Positions 15,846 through 24,991 of a stretch of DNA of 52,394 nucleotides are shown here, in pieces. The position numbers and the translations under genes were made by a program. Within the stretch, counting starts at the first letter, position 1. Each line of letters begins with the position of its first letter. The stretch spans positions 1 to 52,394 of the forward strand of contig LIHK01000006.1 in NCBI GenBank assembly GCA_001399795.1, given 5' to 3'. The notes beneath the pieces were generated by a model, which was not told the DNA's origin, ran no database searches, and saw nothing but the letters and a program-made list of their open reading frames with translations. The DNA comes from Candidatus Bathyarchaeota archaeon BA2 (GTDB taxonomy: Archaea > Thermoproteota > Bathyarchaeia > Bathyarchaeales > Bathyarchaeaceae).

Positions 15846-17212
15846 TCAGCTAGCCCTCTAGCCCTCCTTTCTTGTTTCGTCTTTTTGACGACCAGCCCAA
15901 CTTGTTTTGTGGCGGTACCTAAGTAGTTTCTTGGATTTAACGCCTCATCAATTTCCTTTTCGCTCAACATTTTCTGTACGGTATCGTCTTCGACGAGAAC
16001 CTCTTTAAAGGGGCGTTTTTCAACATCGCTTTTTATGGCCAGGCCTCGAATGAGCTCATGGGCTTTTTGACGATTCATACCCTTTCTCGCCAACGCTAGC
16101 ATGACCGCCTCCGACATCATTCGTCCCTGCGTTAGCTTCATGTTCTTCAGCATCCTTTTTTCGTTAACCTGCAAACCCGTCAAAACGTTTGTCATCAAGA
16201 CTAAAATGTAGTCGGTGAGGATGCATGCTTCGGGTATTATGAATCGTTCAGCAGAAGACTGCGTCAAGTCTCGTTCATGCCATGTTGGAATGTTTTCCAG
16301 AGCTGGCATGACAAAGCTCCTCATGACCTTCGCCAGTCCGGAAATCCTTTCGCAGATTATGGGATTGCGTTTGTGGGGCATGGTTGAGCTGCCAACTTGT
16401 TTCTCCTTCTCGAAGGGCTCGAAAACCTCTCCTATTTCCGGTCTCTGCAGTTCTCGAATTTCGGTGGCTATATTATCCAGCGTAGATGCGATCATGGCGA
16501 AAAGGCATATGAGTTCTGCGTAACGATCCCTTTGTACAATCTGCGTAGAAATATCGGCTGGCTTGACGCCCAGCCTTTCCATAACAAGCTCCTGTATCTT
16601 CAACGCCTGTGGGCCGAAACCAGCTTGGGTTCCGACAGCGCCGCTCATCTTCCCCACCAAAAGGCGCTCGCCACACTCGTGGAGGCGTTGGACGTGTCTA
16701 GCGATTTCCCTCGTCCAAACAGCGAACTTGAAGCCCAGTGTGGTTGGTAGGGCGTGCTGGCCGTGGGTTCTACCCATCATCATGGTTTTCTTGTATCGTT
16801 CAGCTCCCTGGACCAGAACTCTTTCCAAACCATCCAGTCTTTGTTCAATCAGTTTCAGAGCCTCTTTCAGCTGAAGAGCCGTTGCCGTGTCCAAAATGTC
16901 AGAGCTTGTGGCTCCAAGGTGAACGTAGGCTCCGCTTGAACCACAAACTTCGGCTAGTGCTTGAACCAGAGCCATCACATCATGCTTGATTTCCCGCTCG
17001 ATTTCCTTCACGCGACTCAGCTTAACATGCTTTGTCGAAGCCATCTCTATGATTTTTTCGGCGTCCTTTCGCGGAATCCCTCCCACTTGGCTATGCGCCC
17101 AAGCTAGGGCGGCTTCCACCTCCAGCATCAGTTGAAGCCTGTTCTCTTCGTCAAAAATTCTCCTCATTTCAGGCGTTCCGTAGCGGCCTGTATCGATTGG
17201 AAGAATGGACAA
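15842..17212 (-). CDS. purB: Adenylosuccinate lyase
   Basis: 456 aa member of the fumarase/aspartase superfamily. It cleaves fumarate from SAICAR and from adenylosuccinate in purine synthesis. Signatures are TSSDILDTA (102-110), GRTHGQHA (147-154, catalytic His) and the flexible loop SSTMPHKRNP (275-284). It is a homotetrameric cytosolic enzyme. It converges with hel308, sharing stop-codon bases. No other purine genes are nearby. The sequence appears intact. Confidence 0.96.
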   Translation of the reverse strand: MSILPIDTGRYGTPEMRRIFDEENRLQLMLEVEAALAWAHSQVGGIPRKDAEKIIEMASTKHVKLSRVKEIEREIKHDVMALVQALAEVCGSSGAYVHLGATSSDILDTATALQLKEALKLIEQRLDGLERVLVQGAERYKKTMMMGRTHGQHALPTTLGFKFAVWTREIARHVQRLHECGERLLVGKMSGAVGTQAGFGPQALKIQELVMERLGVKPADISTQIVQRDRYAELICLFAMIASTLDNIATEIRELQRPEIGEVFEPFEKEKQVGSSTMPHKRNPIICERISGLAKVMRSFVMPALENIPTWHERDLTQSSAERFIIPEACILTDYILVLMTNVLTGLQVNEKRMLKNMKLTQGRMMSEAVMLALARKGMNRQKAHELIRGLAIKSDVEKRPFKEVLVEDDTVQKMLSEKEIDEALNPRNYLGTATKQVGLVVKKTKQERRARGLAD

Positions 17213-17638
17213 TACTGCTCTCCTCCGGAAATGATAGATAAGAATAGGTTAAAGATTAAACTTTGGTGCTACGGTGGCAATGCAAACATTCGCACCCGGA
17301 GAAAGCTATCAGTTGGTGATGGTGACATACTCACGCCTCTAAAATACTCTAAAATCATTCACCAAAACATCCTAAACTCTGAACTAAAAACGATTGAGAA
17401 TGCCTGTCACTTTTCAAATATGGTAAATTGAAAACATTCAATGAAACGGTTTTAGAATTTCTCAAAAAGTCAGCACTCTTTAACTCCATCACCAATAGAA
17501 GAAATTTCTAGGTCCGAACCGTGGAAGACAACACTCCCCTCCACATCTCCTCTTTTTGATGTACTGACTGAATACTAGGATGGAAACGTAGAGCAACACC
17601 GATGATAATATAAATCTTATGAACATGAGTAGTATGAG
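17213..17638. other. 426-bp intergenic region
   Basis: It separates the divergent purB and thioesterase genes. It is AT-rich and contains TATA-like stretches, including atataaat about 30 bp before the thioesterase start. I see no ORF with a ribosome binding site and no convincing structured RNA. Confidence 0.4.
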
Positions 17639-17647
17639 GTGATTTTA

Positions 17648-18103
17648 TTGAGAAAGAGTATCCTGCACATGCATTTAAATGAGACAAAGTATTGTTTCGT
17701 TTGCGGTCCAGACAACCCCAAAGGTTTGAAATTAGAACCTTATGTCGAGGACGAAAATGCGGTTGTTGCCTCCTACATTGCTCCTGACCATCTCTGTGGC
17801 TTCAAAGGTATTGTACATGGTGGGATGCATTGTGCTCTGCTGGACTGCATAAGTTTGTGGACCTTTTTCGCCCTTAGAAAAAAACCTGCGGTTTCAACTG
17901 AATTTAGTGTAAAATTATTAAAGCCTGTGTTTGTGGGGGAAGAATTTTACCTTCGTGGCGAGATAATGTCAGAGAAAGATGATGTTGTCATTGTGAAAGC
18001 TGAGATAAGAAACAGTCGGAAAGAGTTGTGCACAGTTTCTGAAATAAAGTTAAGGGTTTTGTCTGAAGAGTTATTGAAAAAGTTCACGGGTAAAAAGGAA
18101 TAA
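17648..18103 (+). CDS. Hotdog-fold thioesterase (PaaI/4HBT-like)
   Basis: About 151 aa. It starts with a CFVCGPDNPKGL segment typical of this branch of PaaI-like thioesterases, followed by the substrate-site motif HGGMHCALLD, with hotdog strands after it. It would hydrolyse acyl-CoA thioesters; the acyl group is unknown. I prefer the TTG at 17648, which sits six bases after GAGGTGA, over the GTG at 17639, which lies within that ribosome binding site. No fatty-acid gene is adjacent. Confidence 0.8.
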   Translation: MRKSILHMHLNETKYCFVCGPDNPKGLKLEPYVEDENAVVASYIAPDHLCGFKGIVHGGMHCALLDCISLWTFFALRKKPAVSTEFSVKLLKPVFVGEEFYLRGEIMSEKDDVVIVKAEIRNSRKELCTVSEIKLRVLSEELLKKFTGKKE

Positions 18104-18360
18104 GCACAGATCACTCTTAACAGACAATCAAAGAACCAGTGAAATGCGTGTACTCAAAGTAATAGTCTTCATTGAAATATGAATACCTAGCCATAAATGA
18201 AAGAGAAATTTCTATTCCCTTCTACTATTTAAAGTCGCTATAGACGTTTCCTTAAACTTACACTGTAGTCTATAAGAGACGGGTTCGTCTGCGTTCATCG
18301 GTTCGGAGTCCGGAATTCTCCGGAGAGAATTCTCTGCGTGGATTTCTCTGGTAGAACTTT
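18104..18360. other. Intergenic stretch with an 8-bp hairpin
   Basis: The region holds no gene. At 18313-18332 the arms gaattctc and gagaattc flank the tetraloop cgga, a perfect short palindrome. The preceding ggttcggagtcc resembles a tRNA T-loop, but no acceptor or anticodon stem can be built around it. Confidence 0.4.
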
Positions 18361-18507
18361 ATGGCTTACCTCCTAGGCCCAGTTAAGCTTATGATTACGG
18401 AAAATGCCTTAGCCATCTTGAAACCAACTAGTTCTCCGACTATAGAAATTAGGAAACTGGTTCCATCTGTTATAGAGAATAGAATTTTGAAGAAACATCA
18501 GTCTTAA
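18361..18507 (+). CDS. Possible 48-aa small protein or gene scrap
   Basis: An ATG at 18361 opens a 48-codon frame ending in TAA at 18507, with a basic, Ile/Leu-rich composition. There is no good ribosome binding site and no recognisable motif. It may be a chance ORF or the tail of a decayed gene, and is listed because the surrounding 500 bp hold nothing else. Confidence 0.2.
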   Translation: MAYLLGPVKLMITENALAILKPTSSPTIEIRKLVPSVIENRILKKHQS

Positions 18508-18630
18508 AGGGCTTCATGTATAGAAGTAACAAGTTTTAAGTTCTCAAAAGAAAGATAAGTAAAAAATGGTGTTGCTTGAAAGGCTACTCCTTCAGCGATA
18601 CCAAATAAAATTAAGAGGAGGTGATAATGC

Positions 18631-18972
18631 ATGGTAAGGTTTGTTACTATAACTAGGTGGACACCCCAAACAGCTCGAGCATTAGATGAAAGATGGAATA
18701 CGGTAATCACGGGTAAGGCACCGAAAGCCGTCCTGGATGCCTTTGCCAAGGTTAAAGTTATTGCACTTGAAATTTCAATGGGGAATAATTTGTCTGTCTT
18801 GGTGTACGAGATAGAAGAAAAGGACCTCGTTGAGGCTAATATAGTTGGACGATATCTGAAAGACGTGTGCACAATGGAGACTTATCCAACAATTGCTTTT
18901 GAAGATTTTTTGAAAGTGAGGGAAGCACTTCCAATGGAAAAGATTCCCAAGCCAGAACAATGGACAAAATAG
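18631..18972 (+). CDS. Conserved hypothetical protein, 113 aa
   Basis: A strong ribosome binding site (gaggaggtga, 18616-18625) precedes the ATG at 18631; an overlapping ATG four bases earlier leads only to a short frame. The protein opens with MVRFVTITRW and alternates strands and helices over about 100 residues, the size and pattern of a dimeric ferredoxin-like (DUF3303-type) fold. No catalytic motif is evident. It stands alone between AT-rich spacers. The fold suggestion is inference. Confidence 0.65.
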   Translation: MVRFVTITRWTPQTARALDERWNTVITGKAPKAVLDAFAKVKVIALEISMGNNLSVLVYEIEEKDLVEANIVGRYLKDVCTMETYPTIAFEDFLKVREALPMEKIPKPEQWTK

Positions 18973-19139
18973 GTAGATGCTTCAACAATCACGGTTGAAA
19001 AGAACTCTCCTATCAGCATTTCCCTCTTTTACAGCGGGTTGCCCCCACATTCACATCAAAAGAAACATTAAAACAAACGTCTCCCTTTAACACCTATTCC
19101 CTACCAGAACCACCGCCTGTCCGACGGAGACCCGTGACT

Positions 19140-20603
19140 ATGGGCGCAATAGCAGCCGCTGTGAACAAGAGGGGAGAAAACGCCGTTCCCAAAGCAATTG
19201 CCATGCTCAAAGAGTTGACACACAGGGGAGTTGACGCCCACGGAGTTGCTACGCCAACCTCAGCCGTAACCGCTAAATCAATTGAGGAGATAGCTGTCCA
19301 AAACATTAGCTCCAGCGTTGCCTTGGGTCACAACCTCTCCTGCATTCTCCCAAGAGATCGACCACAGCCAGTTCAGGGAAAGGGTTTCACACTTGCGTTT
19401 GAGGGTAGGTTGTTCCCCTCAACCAGCTTACCCGACGTTGACGAAGTTATGGAAAGGCTTGGGCTTAATCCCCAGAGAAATGCTGGCCAGGTTATTGAGA
19501 GGCTTGAGGGATCGTACGCCTTCGCTATAGCTTGCCCAAATCAGATAATTGCTGGCCGAGACACCTTAGGAACAATTCCTCTTTATTATGGCGAAAACGA
19601 AACAACGTGCGCGATTGCGTCTGAACGCAAAGCTTTGTGGAAGCTTGGGATAAAGAATGCAAAGTCTTTTCCCCCGGGACACTTAGCGGTAGTCAACGGT
19701 CAGGGCTTTTCCCTTAAACCAGTCAAAACCATAGCGCAGCCTCCCCGAGAAGACGTGGACATAGAGACCGTGGCTAAGCGCCTCCAAACCCTTCTGCTAG
19801 AATCAACAAGGAAGAGGGTTTCAGACCTAGAGAACGTTGCAGTAGCCTTTTCAGGAGGCCTCGACAGCAGCCTCATCGCCGTCTTAGCCGAAAAGTGTGG
19901 AATAAACGTTCAACTTATTTCGGTTGGCTTAGAAAATCAGCTTGAGGTTAAATTTGCGGAAACCGCTGCTGAGAAGTTAAAATTGCCTCTTCACATTCAG
20001 ATATACACGGTTAAAGATGTTGAAAAAGTTCTTCCAAGGGTTTTGTGGTTGATTGAGGAGCCGAACCCAATCAAAGCCAGCATCGCCATCCCATTTTATT
20101 GGACGGCTGAAAACGCTTCGAAACTTGGATACAATGTTCTTTTGGCTGGACATGGAGCCGACGAACTTTTTGGGGGCTACCAAAGGTATCTTAAAGAATA
20201 CGAACAGTCTGGTGTTGAGGCTGTGCAGAAAGCCACGTACCGCGACATGGCGATGTCTCACGAGAAAAACTTTCAAAGAGACAACCAAGCCTGCTCCTTC
20301 CATAAGGTGGAACTGCGGCTTCCCTTCGTGGATCGCGATGTCGTACAATTCTCATTAAGCTTGCCCCCAAGCTTGAAGATCGAGTCTGCCAAGGACCGCC
20401 TCCGAAAGAGAGTGCTGCGTCAGGTGGCTCAAAACCTTGGCATGCCTCTGTTTATTGTTAACAAAACCAAGAAGGCGGTTCAATACGCAACCGGGGTGAA
20501 CAAAGCCATTCAAAGATTAGCGAAGAAGAAAGAATTAACCTCACGGGAGTATGTTGAAAAAGTTTTCCAAAGGGTGTATCCTGCATTGGAAGTTTCAAAA
20601 TGA
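19140..20603 (+). CDS. Asparagine-synthetase-like protein lacking the N-terminal Cys
   Basis: 487 aa with the class II glutaminase (Ntn) domain followed by an ATP-pyrophosphatase synthetase domain. The PP-loop FSGGLDSS is at about 238-245, and GHGADELFGGYQRY further on matches AsnB. In active AsnB the second residue is the catalytic Cys (MCGI). Here the protein begins MGAIAAAVN, so the nucleophile is Gly, whichever start is used (GTG at 19134 would add MT). The rest of the glutaminase fold is kept (HRGVDAHGV, VALGHNLS). It may use ammonia directly, or amidate another substrate. It overlaps the next gene by four bases. Confidence 0.85.
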   Translation: MGAIAAAVNKRGENAVPKAIAMLKELTHRGVDAHGVATPTSAVTAKSIEEIAVQNISSSVALGHNLSCILPRDRPQPVQGKGFTLAFEGRLFPSTSLPDVDEVMERLGLNPQRNAGQVIERLEGSYAFAIACPNQIIAGRDTLGTIPLYYGENETTCAIASERKALWKLGIKNAKSFPPGHLAVVNGQGFSLKPVKTIAQPPREDVDIETVAKRLQTLLLESTRKRVSDLENVAVAFSGGLDSSLIAVLAEKCGINVQLISVGLENQLEVKFAETAAEKLKLPLHIQIYTVKDVEKVLPRVLWLIEEPNPIKASIAIPFYWTAENASKLGYNVLLAGHGADELFGGYQRYLKEYEQSGVEAVQKATYRDMAMSHEKNFQRDNQACSFHKVELRLPFVDRDVVQFSLSLPPSLKIESAKDRLRKRVLRQVAQNLGMPLFIVNKTKKAVQYATGVNKAIQRLAKKKELTSREYVEKVFQRVYPALEVSK

Positions 20604-21661
20604 AAAAAACAGCCGTGGTGTTTACGCCTAAGTATCTGAACCATAAAACCGGGATTGGTCACCCTGAATCGCCAGCTAGGCTGAGGATGACCATGAAGGA
20701 ACTTAAAAGAAGCGGCCTTCTCGAAACAGGAAAATGTTCGCTCGTTGAGCCAGAGGCCGCCAGCATCGAAGAATTGAAGTTCATCCACGAATCCGATTAC
20801 ATCCAGCTTGTTAGGCGCGTTTGCGCGTCTGGCGGTGGGCTTCTCGACCTCGGCGACACTGTTATTTCTCCTGAAAGCTTTGAAGTAGCCCTTTTCGCTG
20901 CTGGAGGAGCCTTGAAAGCTGTGGAACTCGTCATGGCTGGAAAGTTTCAAAACGCCTTCGCCCTTGTTAGGCCCCCTGGGCATCACGCTGGCCCATACTA
21001 CGCCCTGGGCTTCTGCATCTTCAACAACGTCGCCATAGCCACAGCCCATCTCCTTCGCAATTTCAACCTTGACCATGTCTTGATCTTGGACGTAGATGCT
21101 CATCATGGGAATGGAACACAAGAGATTTTTTATGAGGATGACAGGGTTCTTTACATAAGCTTGCATCAGGATCCCACAGATTTTCCTGGAACCGGCTTTG
21201 CCGATGAAGTTGGCGAGGGGAAGGGATTGGGGTACACGGTGAACGTTCCCTTCCCCTTTCGGATCGACGACAGAACATACCTTGAAGCCTTCAACCAGAT
21301 CGTGGTTCCCATAGTCCAGCAGTATAAACCGCAATTCATTGTAGTTTCTACGGGTTTTGACAACCATTACTCTGATCCTGTTGCAAGCCTTTCTCTGTCC
21401 GCCTTAAGCTACGTTGAAACCTTCGGGAAAGTCTTGGAATTAGCGTCTAAGTTTTGCATGGGAAGGTTGGTGGCCGTTTTAGAAGGAGGATACAGCCGAA
21501 GTTTTCTTGGGAGGATGGCGGTTGCAGTGATCGCGAAAATGGCTGGAGTTCCGTATCCTATAAAAGACAAACAGCCGGTAGCAGGTCCTAAAATACAGAA
21601 GTGGGCTAAAAAAATAATAGAAGAGGTGAAGAGCATCCAATCCTCGTTTTGGGACCTATAA
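20600..21661 (+). CDS. HDAC-family (arginase-fold) deacetylase/deacylase
   Basis: 353 aa of the AcuC/acetylpolyamine amidohydrolase/HDAC superfamily. Active-site motifs are RPPGHHAG (124-131), GFCIFNNVA (137-145) and DVDAHHGNG (zinc ligands Asp166, His168). The third zinc ligand is Asp254 in GFDNHYSDP, and EGGYS is at 295-299. All Zn ligands and the His pair are present, so it should hydrolyse an amide. The ATGA overlap with the asparagine-synthetase-like gene suggests coupled expression and a shared pathway. The substrate could be an acetylated protein, polyamine or small molecule. Confidence 0.9.
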   Translation: MKKTAVVFTPKYLNHKTGIGHPESPARLRMTMKELKRSGLLETGKCSLVEPEAASIEELKFIHESDYIQLVRRVCASGGGLLDLGDTVISPESFEVALFAAGGALKAVELVMAGKFQNAFALVRPPGHHAGPYYALGFCIFNNVAIATAHLLRNFNLDHVLILDVDAHHGNGTQEIFYEDDRVLYISLHQDPTDFPGTGFADEVGEGKGLGYTVNVPFPFRIDDRTYLEAFNQIVVPIVQQYKPQFIVVSTGFDNHYSDPVASLSLSALSYVETFGKVLELASKFCMGRLVAVLEGGYSRSFLGRMAVAVIAKMAGVPYPIKDKQPVAGPKIQKWAKKIIEEVKSIQSSFWDL

Positions 21662-21739
21662 TCCATTTTTCATAAAATAACATATGCAACGAGAGAAACG
21701 AGGATTATTTTCGTTTCGTGGAATTGAAAGATGATGAGG

Positions 21740-21922
21740 TTACTCGATGACTTCGATGGCGTTTTCTGGACATTGCACTTCGCATGCTCTGCAAACGAGG
21801 CATTCATCGTTGTTTATGACAACGGATTTTTCGTCTTTAACCTCGAAGACTTCAACAGGGCATGTGTCGACGCATGTTCCGCATCCGGTACATTTTTCAA
21901 TGTCAACTTTAACTTCTACCAT
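21740..21922 (-). CDS. 2[4Fe-4S] ferredoxin
   Basis: 60 aa small ferredoxin with two CX2CX2CX3C(P) motifs (CTGCGTCVDTCP and CLVCRACEVQCP), binding two [4Fe-4S] clusters. It is a soluble electron carrier. It is monocistronic and minus-strand, 66 bp from the next gene. The redox partner is not obvious from context; the radical SAM protein two genes upstream is a possible client by inference only. Confidence 0.92.
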   Translation of the reverse strand: MVEVKVDIEKCTGCGTCVDTCPVEVFEVKDEKSVVINNDECLVCRACEVQCPENAIEVIE

Positions 21923-21987
21923 GGAAGGGTCAGCTCCATTTTTAGATTTTAATGAAGTGCTCCCTTTAACATAAAAAAGTTTTGTAT

Positions 21988-23799
21988 CTATCGAATTTCT
22001 TCCCTAAGCCTCAATAGAACTTCGTCGATCGTTGTCTTCGCCCTTTCTCTCCTTCGATGATATTCTTGGAGAAGTTTGAGGTGTGCTCCCTTGGATATCT
22101 CTCCGCGTCTATATCTGGCTTCAACTCTCCGAATGTCCATTTCCACTCCTTCAAGCGTTGTTTCAGCGACCTCGATCTGCCTCATTATGTTGGCGTACCT
22201 CCCGCCACCTGCCCTTATTTTTTCACGAAGATTTGTTAAATCTCGAGAAAGCACGGAAAGTCGACCTTCCAGCATTTTTTTCCGCACCTTATATCGGCTT
22301 CTGGGAATCCTTCCCTTCCGCAACTGATTTTCCATAGACTCAAGTTCTAGGAGAATCCTTGTTTTTCCTTCATACGCTTCAACGAAGCTTCTAAGATCCT
22401 CTGGTGGAACAAGGACCATTGGAACTGGGGGAGGTTTGGGAGCTCGCCAGAGGAAGGCTATCGCGCACGCAATGATGAATAAGATTCCCATCCACAGGGT
22501 GGGGTAGAAAGATGCCCAAAATACGAGGTATTCATAAGTAAGGTTGAAATTGAGATCGTGGAATGGAGTGACGTTGGAGAAAGTAAAGGTTATGGTTTCT
22601 TGAAGGACGCTTTTTTTGACGCTACGCGGTTGATGGTTGGAGGATTGAAACTCGGCACCATCAGGTAGAATTATGGTTACAGTTAATTCTTTTATCGTCC
22701 AATCAAATACTTTAAAGAGGGTTAAAGTCAAATTATAGTCGCGCCAATTTTGCTGTTTGATATATTTATTCCATGGAAGACGATAAGCCACAGTAAATTT
22801 TATTGCGTTATTTTTTTCTAAATCGGTTCTGAAATATATTGTTGCATTTGGGTATGTGTTCGCATTTCCTTCTTTTAAATCTGCTGAAATGCTGCCCATC
22901 TCGTCCCGCGCAGAAATGTCGTAGGCACCTTTGGGCAAGCTGACTTTAGTATAATTCATGCTGAATCCTTTGTTGGTTATGTGATAGAAGTCGGATAGGT
23001 GTATTCCTCCCCACTGATCTAGTTTTATCTCTCGCTTTGTCTCGTTGACGTTAATCAAAGGAAACGTATACGCCATCGTGCTGAACTGTAACAAAGCTGG
23101 CTCACACTGAAAGCCTGTCAGATTGAAAGCTGCGTGTTCCAGGACCTGACGATCATCAAGCGTGGTTGGGTTGAAATCAGGTTTTTTCTCTTCAAAGGGG
23201 TTGAGTATGCAGTTTGCGTTAGGCGGCAAAATTACCGTCACGTTACATAGAGAGGCGTTTTGGGCTAGGCTGGGATACATAGGAAAGTCAAGGTTAAACA
23301 AGGCTTCAGTTTCAGAGGATACGAGGTTGGAGAAGACAAAAATTACGGTAAGGTTAGGTTCTGGAAAGACCACATTTACTCCATAGAAGTCTATGCGCCC
23401 CCCTAATCCAACGTCAAGCTCCACCTCGAAGCGTTTATCAGGGTTTGAGGCATCGTAGGCGAAGCAGTAGTCGAGGTTAGCGCCATATTTGAAGGGAAAG
23501 CCTATCGAAAAATTTTGTAGCGAGACTGTATTTGCGTTTTTTGGGGATAGTTTAAGGGTGTCATTGATAATGACTAATCCATAATGAATCTTTACCGTAT
23601 GAAATACTTGGTCTACTTGAACATCTGCAGACGAGGAACTTGTTTTGGCGTTGATAACCAGCGCGTTAACATAGGTAGTGGCGAGAGCAAAGAATAGGAG
23701 AGAGAATGTAAGCAAGAGCAATGCCATGGACGCCCTCTTCAAGTTAGACACCACGCATGTACGCTGAGTTCCGTCGTTTACTTGCGTAATTATCATCAA
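21988..23799 (-). CDS. Ribophorin-I-like secreted/membrane protein with cytoplasmic coiled coil
   Basis: 603 aa. The N-terminal hydrophobic segment at about 24-46 acts as a signal or anchor. About 380 residues of extracytoplasmic beta-rich sequence with many N-X-S/T sequons follow, then a TM helix at about 426-451. The last 120-150 residues are a basic helical/coiled-coil tail. The segment FKVFDWTIKELTVTIILPDGAEF just before the TM resembles the ribophorin I (OST1) sequence around VFD..LTVKIILPEGA. Order of parts and the helical tail also match that oligosaccharyltransferase subunit. The assignment rests on pattern and needs a profile search. Confidence 0.6.
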   Translation of the reverse strand: MMIITQVNDGTQRTCVVSNLKRASMALLLLTFSLLFFALATTYVNALVINAKTSSSSADVQVDQVFHTVKIHYGLVIINDTLKLSPKNANTVSLQNFSIGFPFKYGANLDYCFAYDASNPDKRFEVELDVGLGGRIDFYGVNVVFPEPNLTVIFVFSNLVSSETEALFNLDFPMYPSLAQNASLCNVTVILPPNANCILNPFEEKKPDFNPTTLDDRQVLEHAAFNLTGFQCEPALLQFSTMAYTFPLINVNETKREIKLDQWGGIHLSDFYHITNKGFSMNYTKVSLPKGAYDISARDEMGSISADLKEGNANTYPNATIYFRTDLEKNNAIKFTVAYRLPWNKYIKQQNWRDYNLTLTLFKVFDWTIKELTVTIILPDGAEFQSSNHQPRSVKKSVLQETITFTFSNVTPFHDLNFNLTYEYLVFWASFYPTLWMGILFIIACAIAFLWRAPKPPPVPMVLVPPEDLRSFVEAYEGKTRILLELESMENQLRKGRIPRSRYKVRKKMLEGRLSVLSRDLTNLREKIRAGGGRYANIMRQIEVAETTLEGVEMDIRRVEARYRRGEISKGAHLKLLQEYHRRRERAKTTIDEVLLRLREEIR

Positions 23800-23805
23800 T
23801 TATCT

Positions 23806-24948
23806 TTATTTACTTTTAGAAAAATTTGTCAGTCTCTTATCCTTTAACTCAACGTATGGACCTACTCTCCGAGTCAAGTTTGCTCCAATGACCCGTTCCA
23901 GGTTGGCAGCGTACCGGATTTTGATGCTCTTCCGTGCTTCGATTATTTTTTTCGCTGCTACTGGTCCGATTTGGGGGATTTGGACGATTTCATGGTATGT
24001 GGCGGTGTTTAGGTCTATTGGGAATAGGTCTGGGTTCATTTTGGCGAAGGCCAACTTTGGGTCAACGTTTGGTAGAAATCCTTTGTCATCAACTATCTGG
24101 GCGAAGGAGTCGGCTGTGAATCCGTAGTCTCTTATTAGGAAGGAGGATTGGTATAGCCTGTACTCCCTAGAAGGAGGACACGCAGACCGCCTTTCCAGCG
24201 GCGTTTTTGGCACAGGCTCAAAGCCACTGTAGTAAACCCTTTTCAAACCAAGCTTCTTGTAAAGCCACTCGGTGGTTTGGATGTGCTGCCAGTCATTGTC
24301 CTCCGCAGCGCCGACGATCATCTGGGTGTCGACGCCAGCCCCAGCAAAGCCAAATTTCGGTTTAGTCGTTTCGGTTTTTGCCCCTCGAACCTCTCTTACA
24401 ATCCATTCTAAACGTTTGAGAACAGACTCCTCGAAACCCCCCTTGTCCGGACAGAGTTCACTGAAAACCTCTTTATTGGGGGCCTCAAGATTCACCCCAA
24501 CACGGTCTGCCAGTTCTATGACCTCACGGATGTAATGTTGACCCACATCAGGCATCAGCCTCAGATGAACGTATCCAGTGTATCCTGTGTTCCTGAGGGC
24601 GCGAACGGTCTCCAACTGCCTTTCAGTAACAAAATCAGAATCCTTAAAAACCGAGGAACTTAGGAAGAAACCCATTATTTTTCCCTCTTCCCAAAGATTC
24701 TTTGTTATTTCAGCCAGTTTTCTGGGCTCCCATGTCATTCGTGGACACTTTCGACCAGCTCTGAAAGCGCAGTAGGCGCATTCGTTTCTGCAGCGACTGG
24801 TGAGAAGAGTTTTTAACAGAGGGACACATTTTCCACGCGCAGCGGCTTCATAAATGGGCACCACGCTTCGGTCCCAGCGAGCGCTTAACCTCAAAAAATG
24901 CAATTTATCTGTCTTTTTTATGGTTCTAGACACTTCATCAACCGTCAA
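23806..24948 (-). CDS. Radical SAM protein with C-terminal helix-hairpin-helix (DNA modification/repair type)
   Basis: 380 aa. The radical SAM cluster is CX3CX2C (C53, C57, C60), followed by another Cys (C68). The C-terminal region has DLNTATYHEIVQIPQIGPVAAKKIIEARK, a helix-hairpin-helix DNA-binding motif. This architecture matches the family annotated as putative DNA modification/repair radical SAM protein, which in many bacteria is paired with a dedicated uracil-DNA-glycosylase-like partner. No such partner is adjacent here. A perfect 12-bp palindrome lies 44-69 bp upstream of its start. The reaction is unknown. Confidence 0.85.
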   Translation of the reverse strand: MTVDEVSRTIKKTDKLHFLRLSARWDRSVVPIYEAAARGKCVPLLKTLLTSRCRNECAYCAFRAGRKCPRMTWEPRKLAEITKNLWEEGKIMGFFLSSSVFKDSDFVTERQLETVRALRNTGYTGYVHLRLMPDVGQHYIREVIELADRVGVNLEAPNKEVFSELCPDKGGFEESVLKRLEWIVREVRGAKTETTKPKFGFAGAGVDTQMIVGAAEDNDWQHIQTTEWLYKKLGLKRVYYSGFEPVPKTPLERRSACPPSREYRLYQSSFLIRDYGFTADSFAQIVDDKGFLPNVDPKLAFAKMNPDLFPIDLNTATYHEIVQIPQIGPVAAKKIIEARKSIKIRYAANLERVIGANLTRRVGPYVELKDKRLTNFSKSK

Positions 24949-24991
24949 TAGTCAGTGGCTTGAACTGAAAAATATTCTTTTTCAATAGTTA

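Noticed and set aside
17300-17380. C/D box sRNA candidate (gtgatgg ... ctga)
   Set aside because: The C box deviates from RTGATGA and no internal C'/D' boxes or guide match could be shown.
18280-18312. tRNA-like T-loop sequence
   Set aside because: No acceptor, D or anticodon stem can be formed around it.
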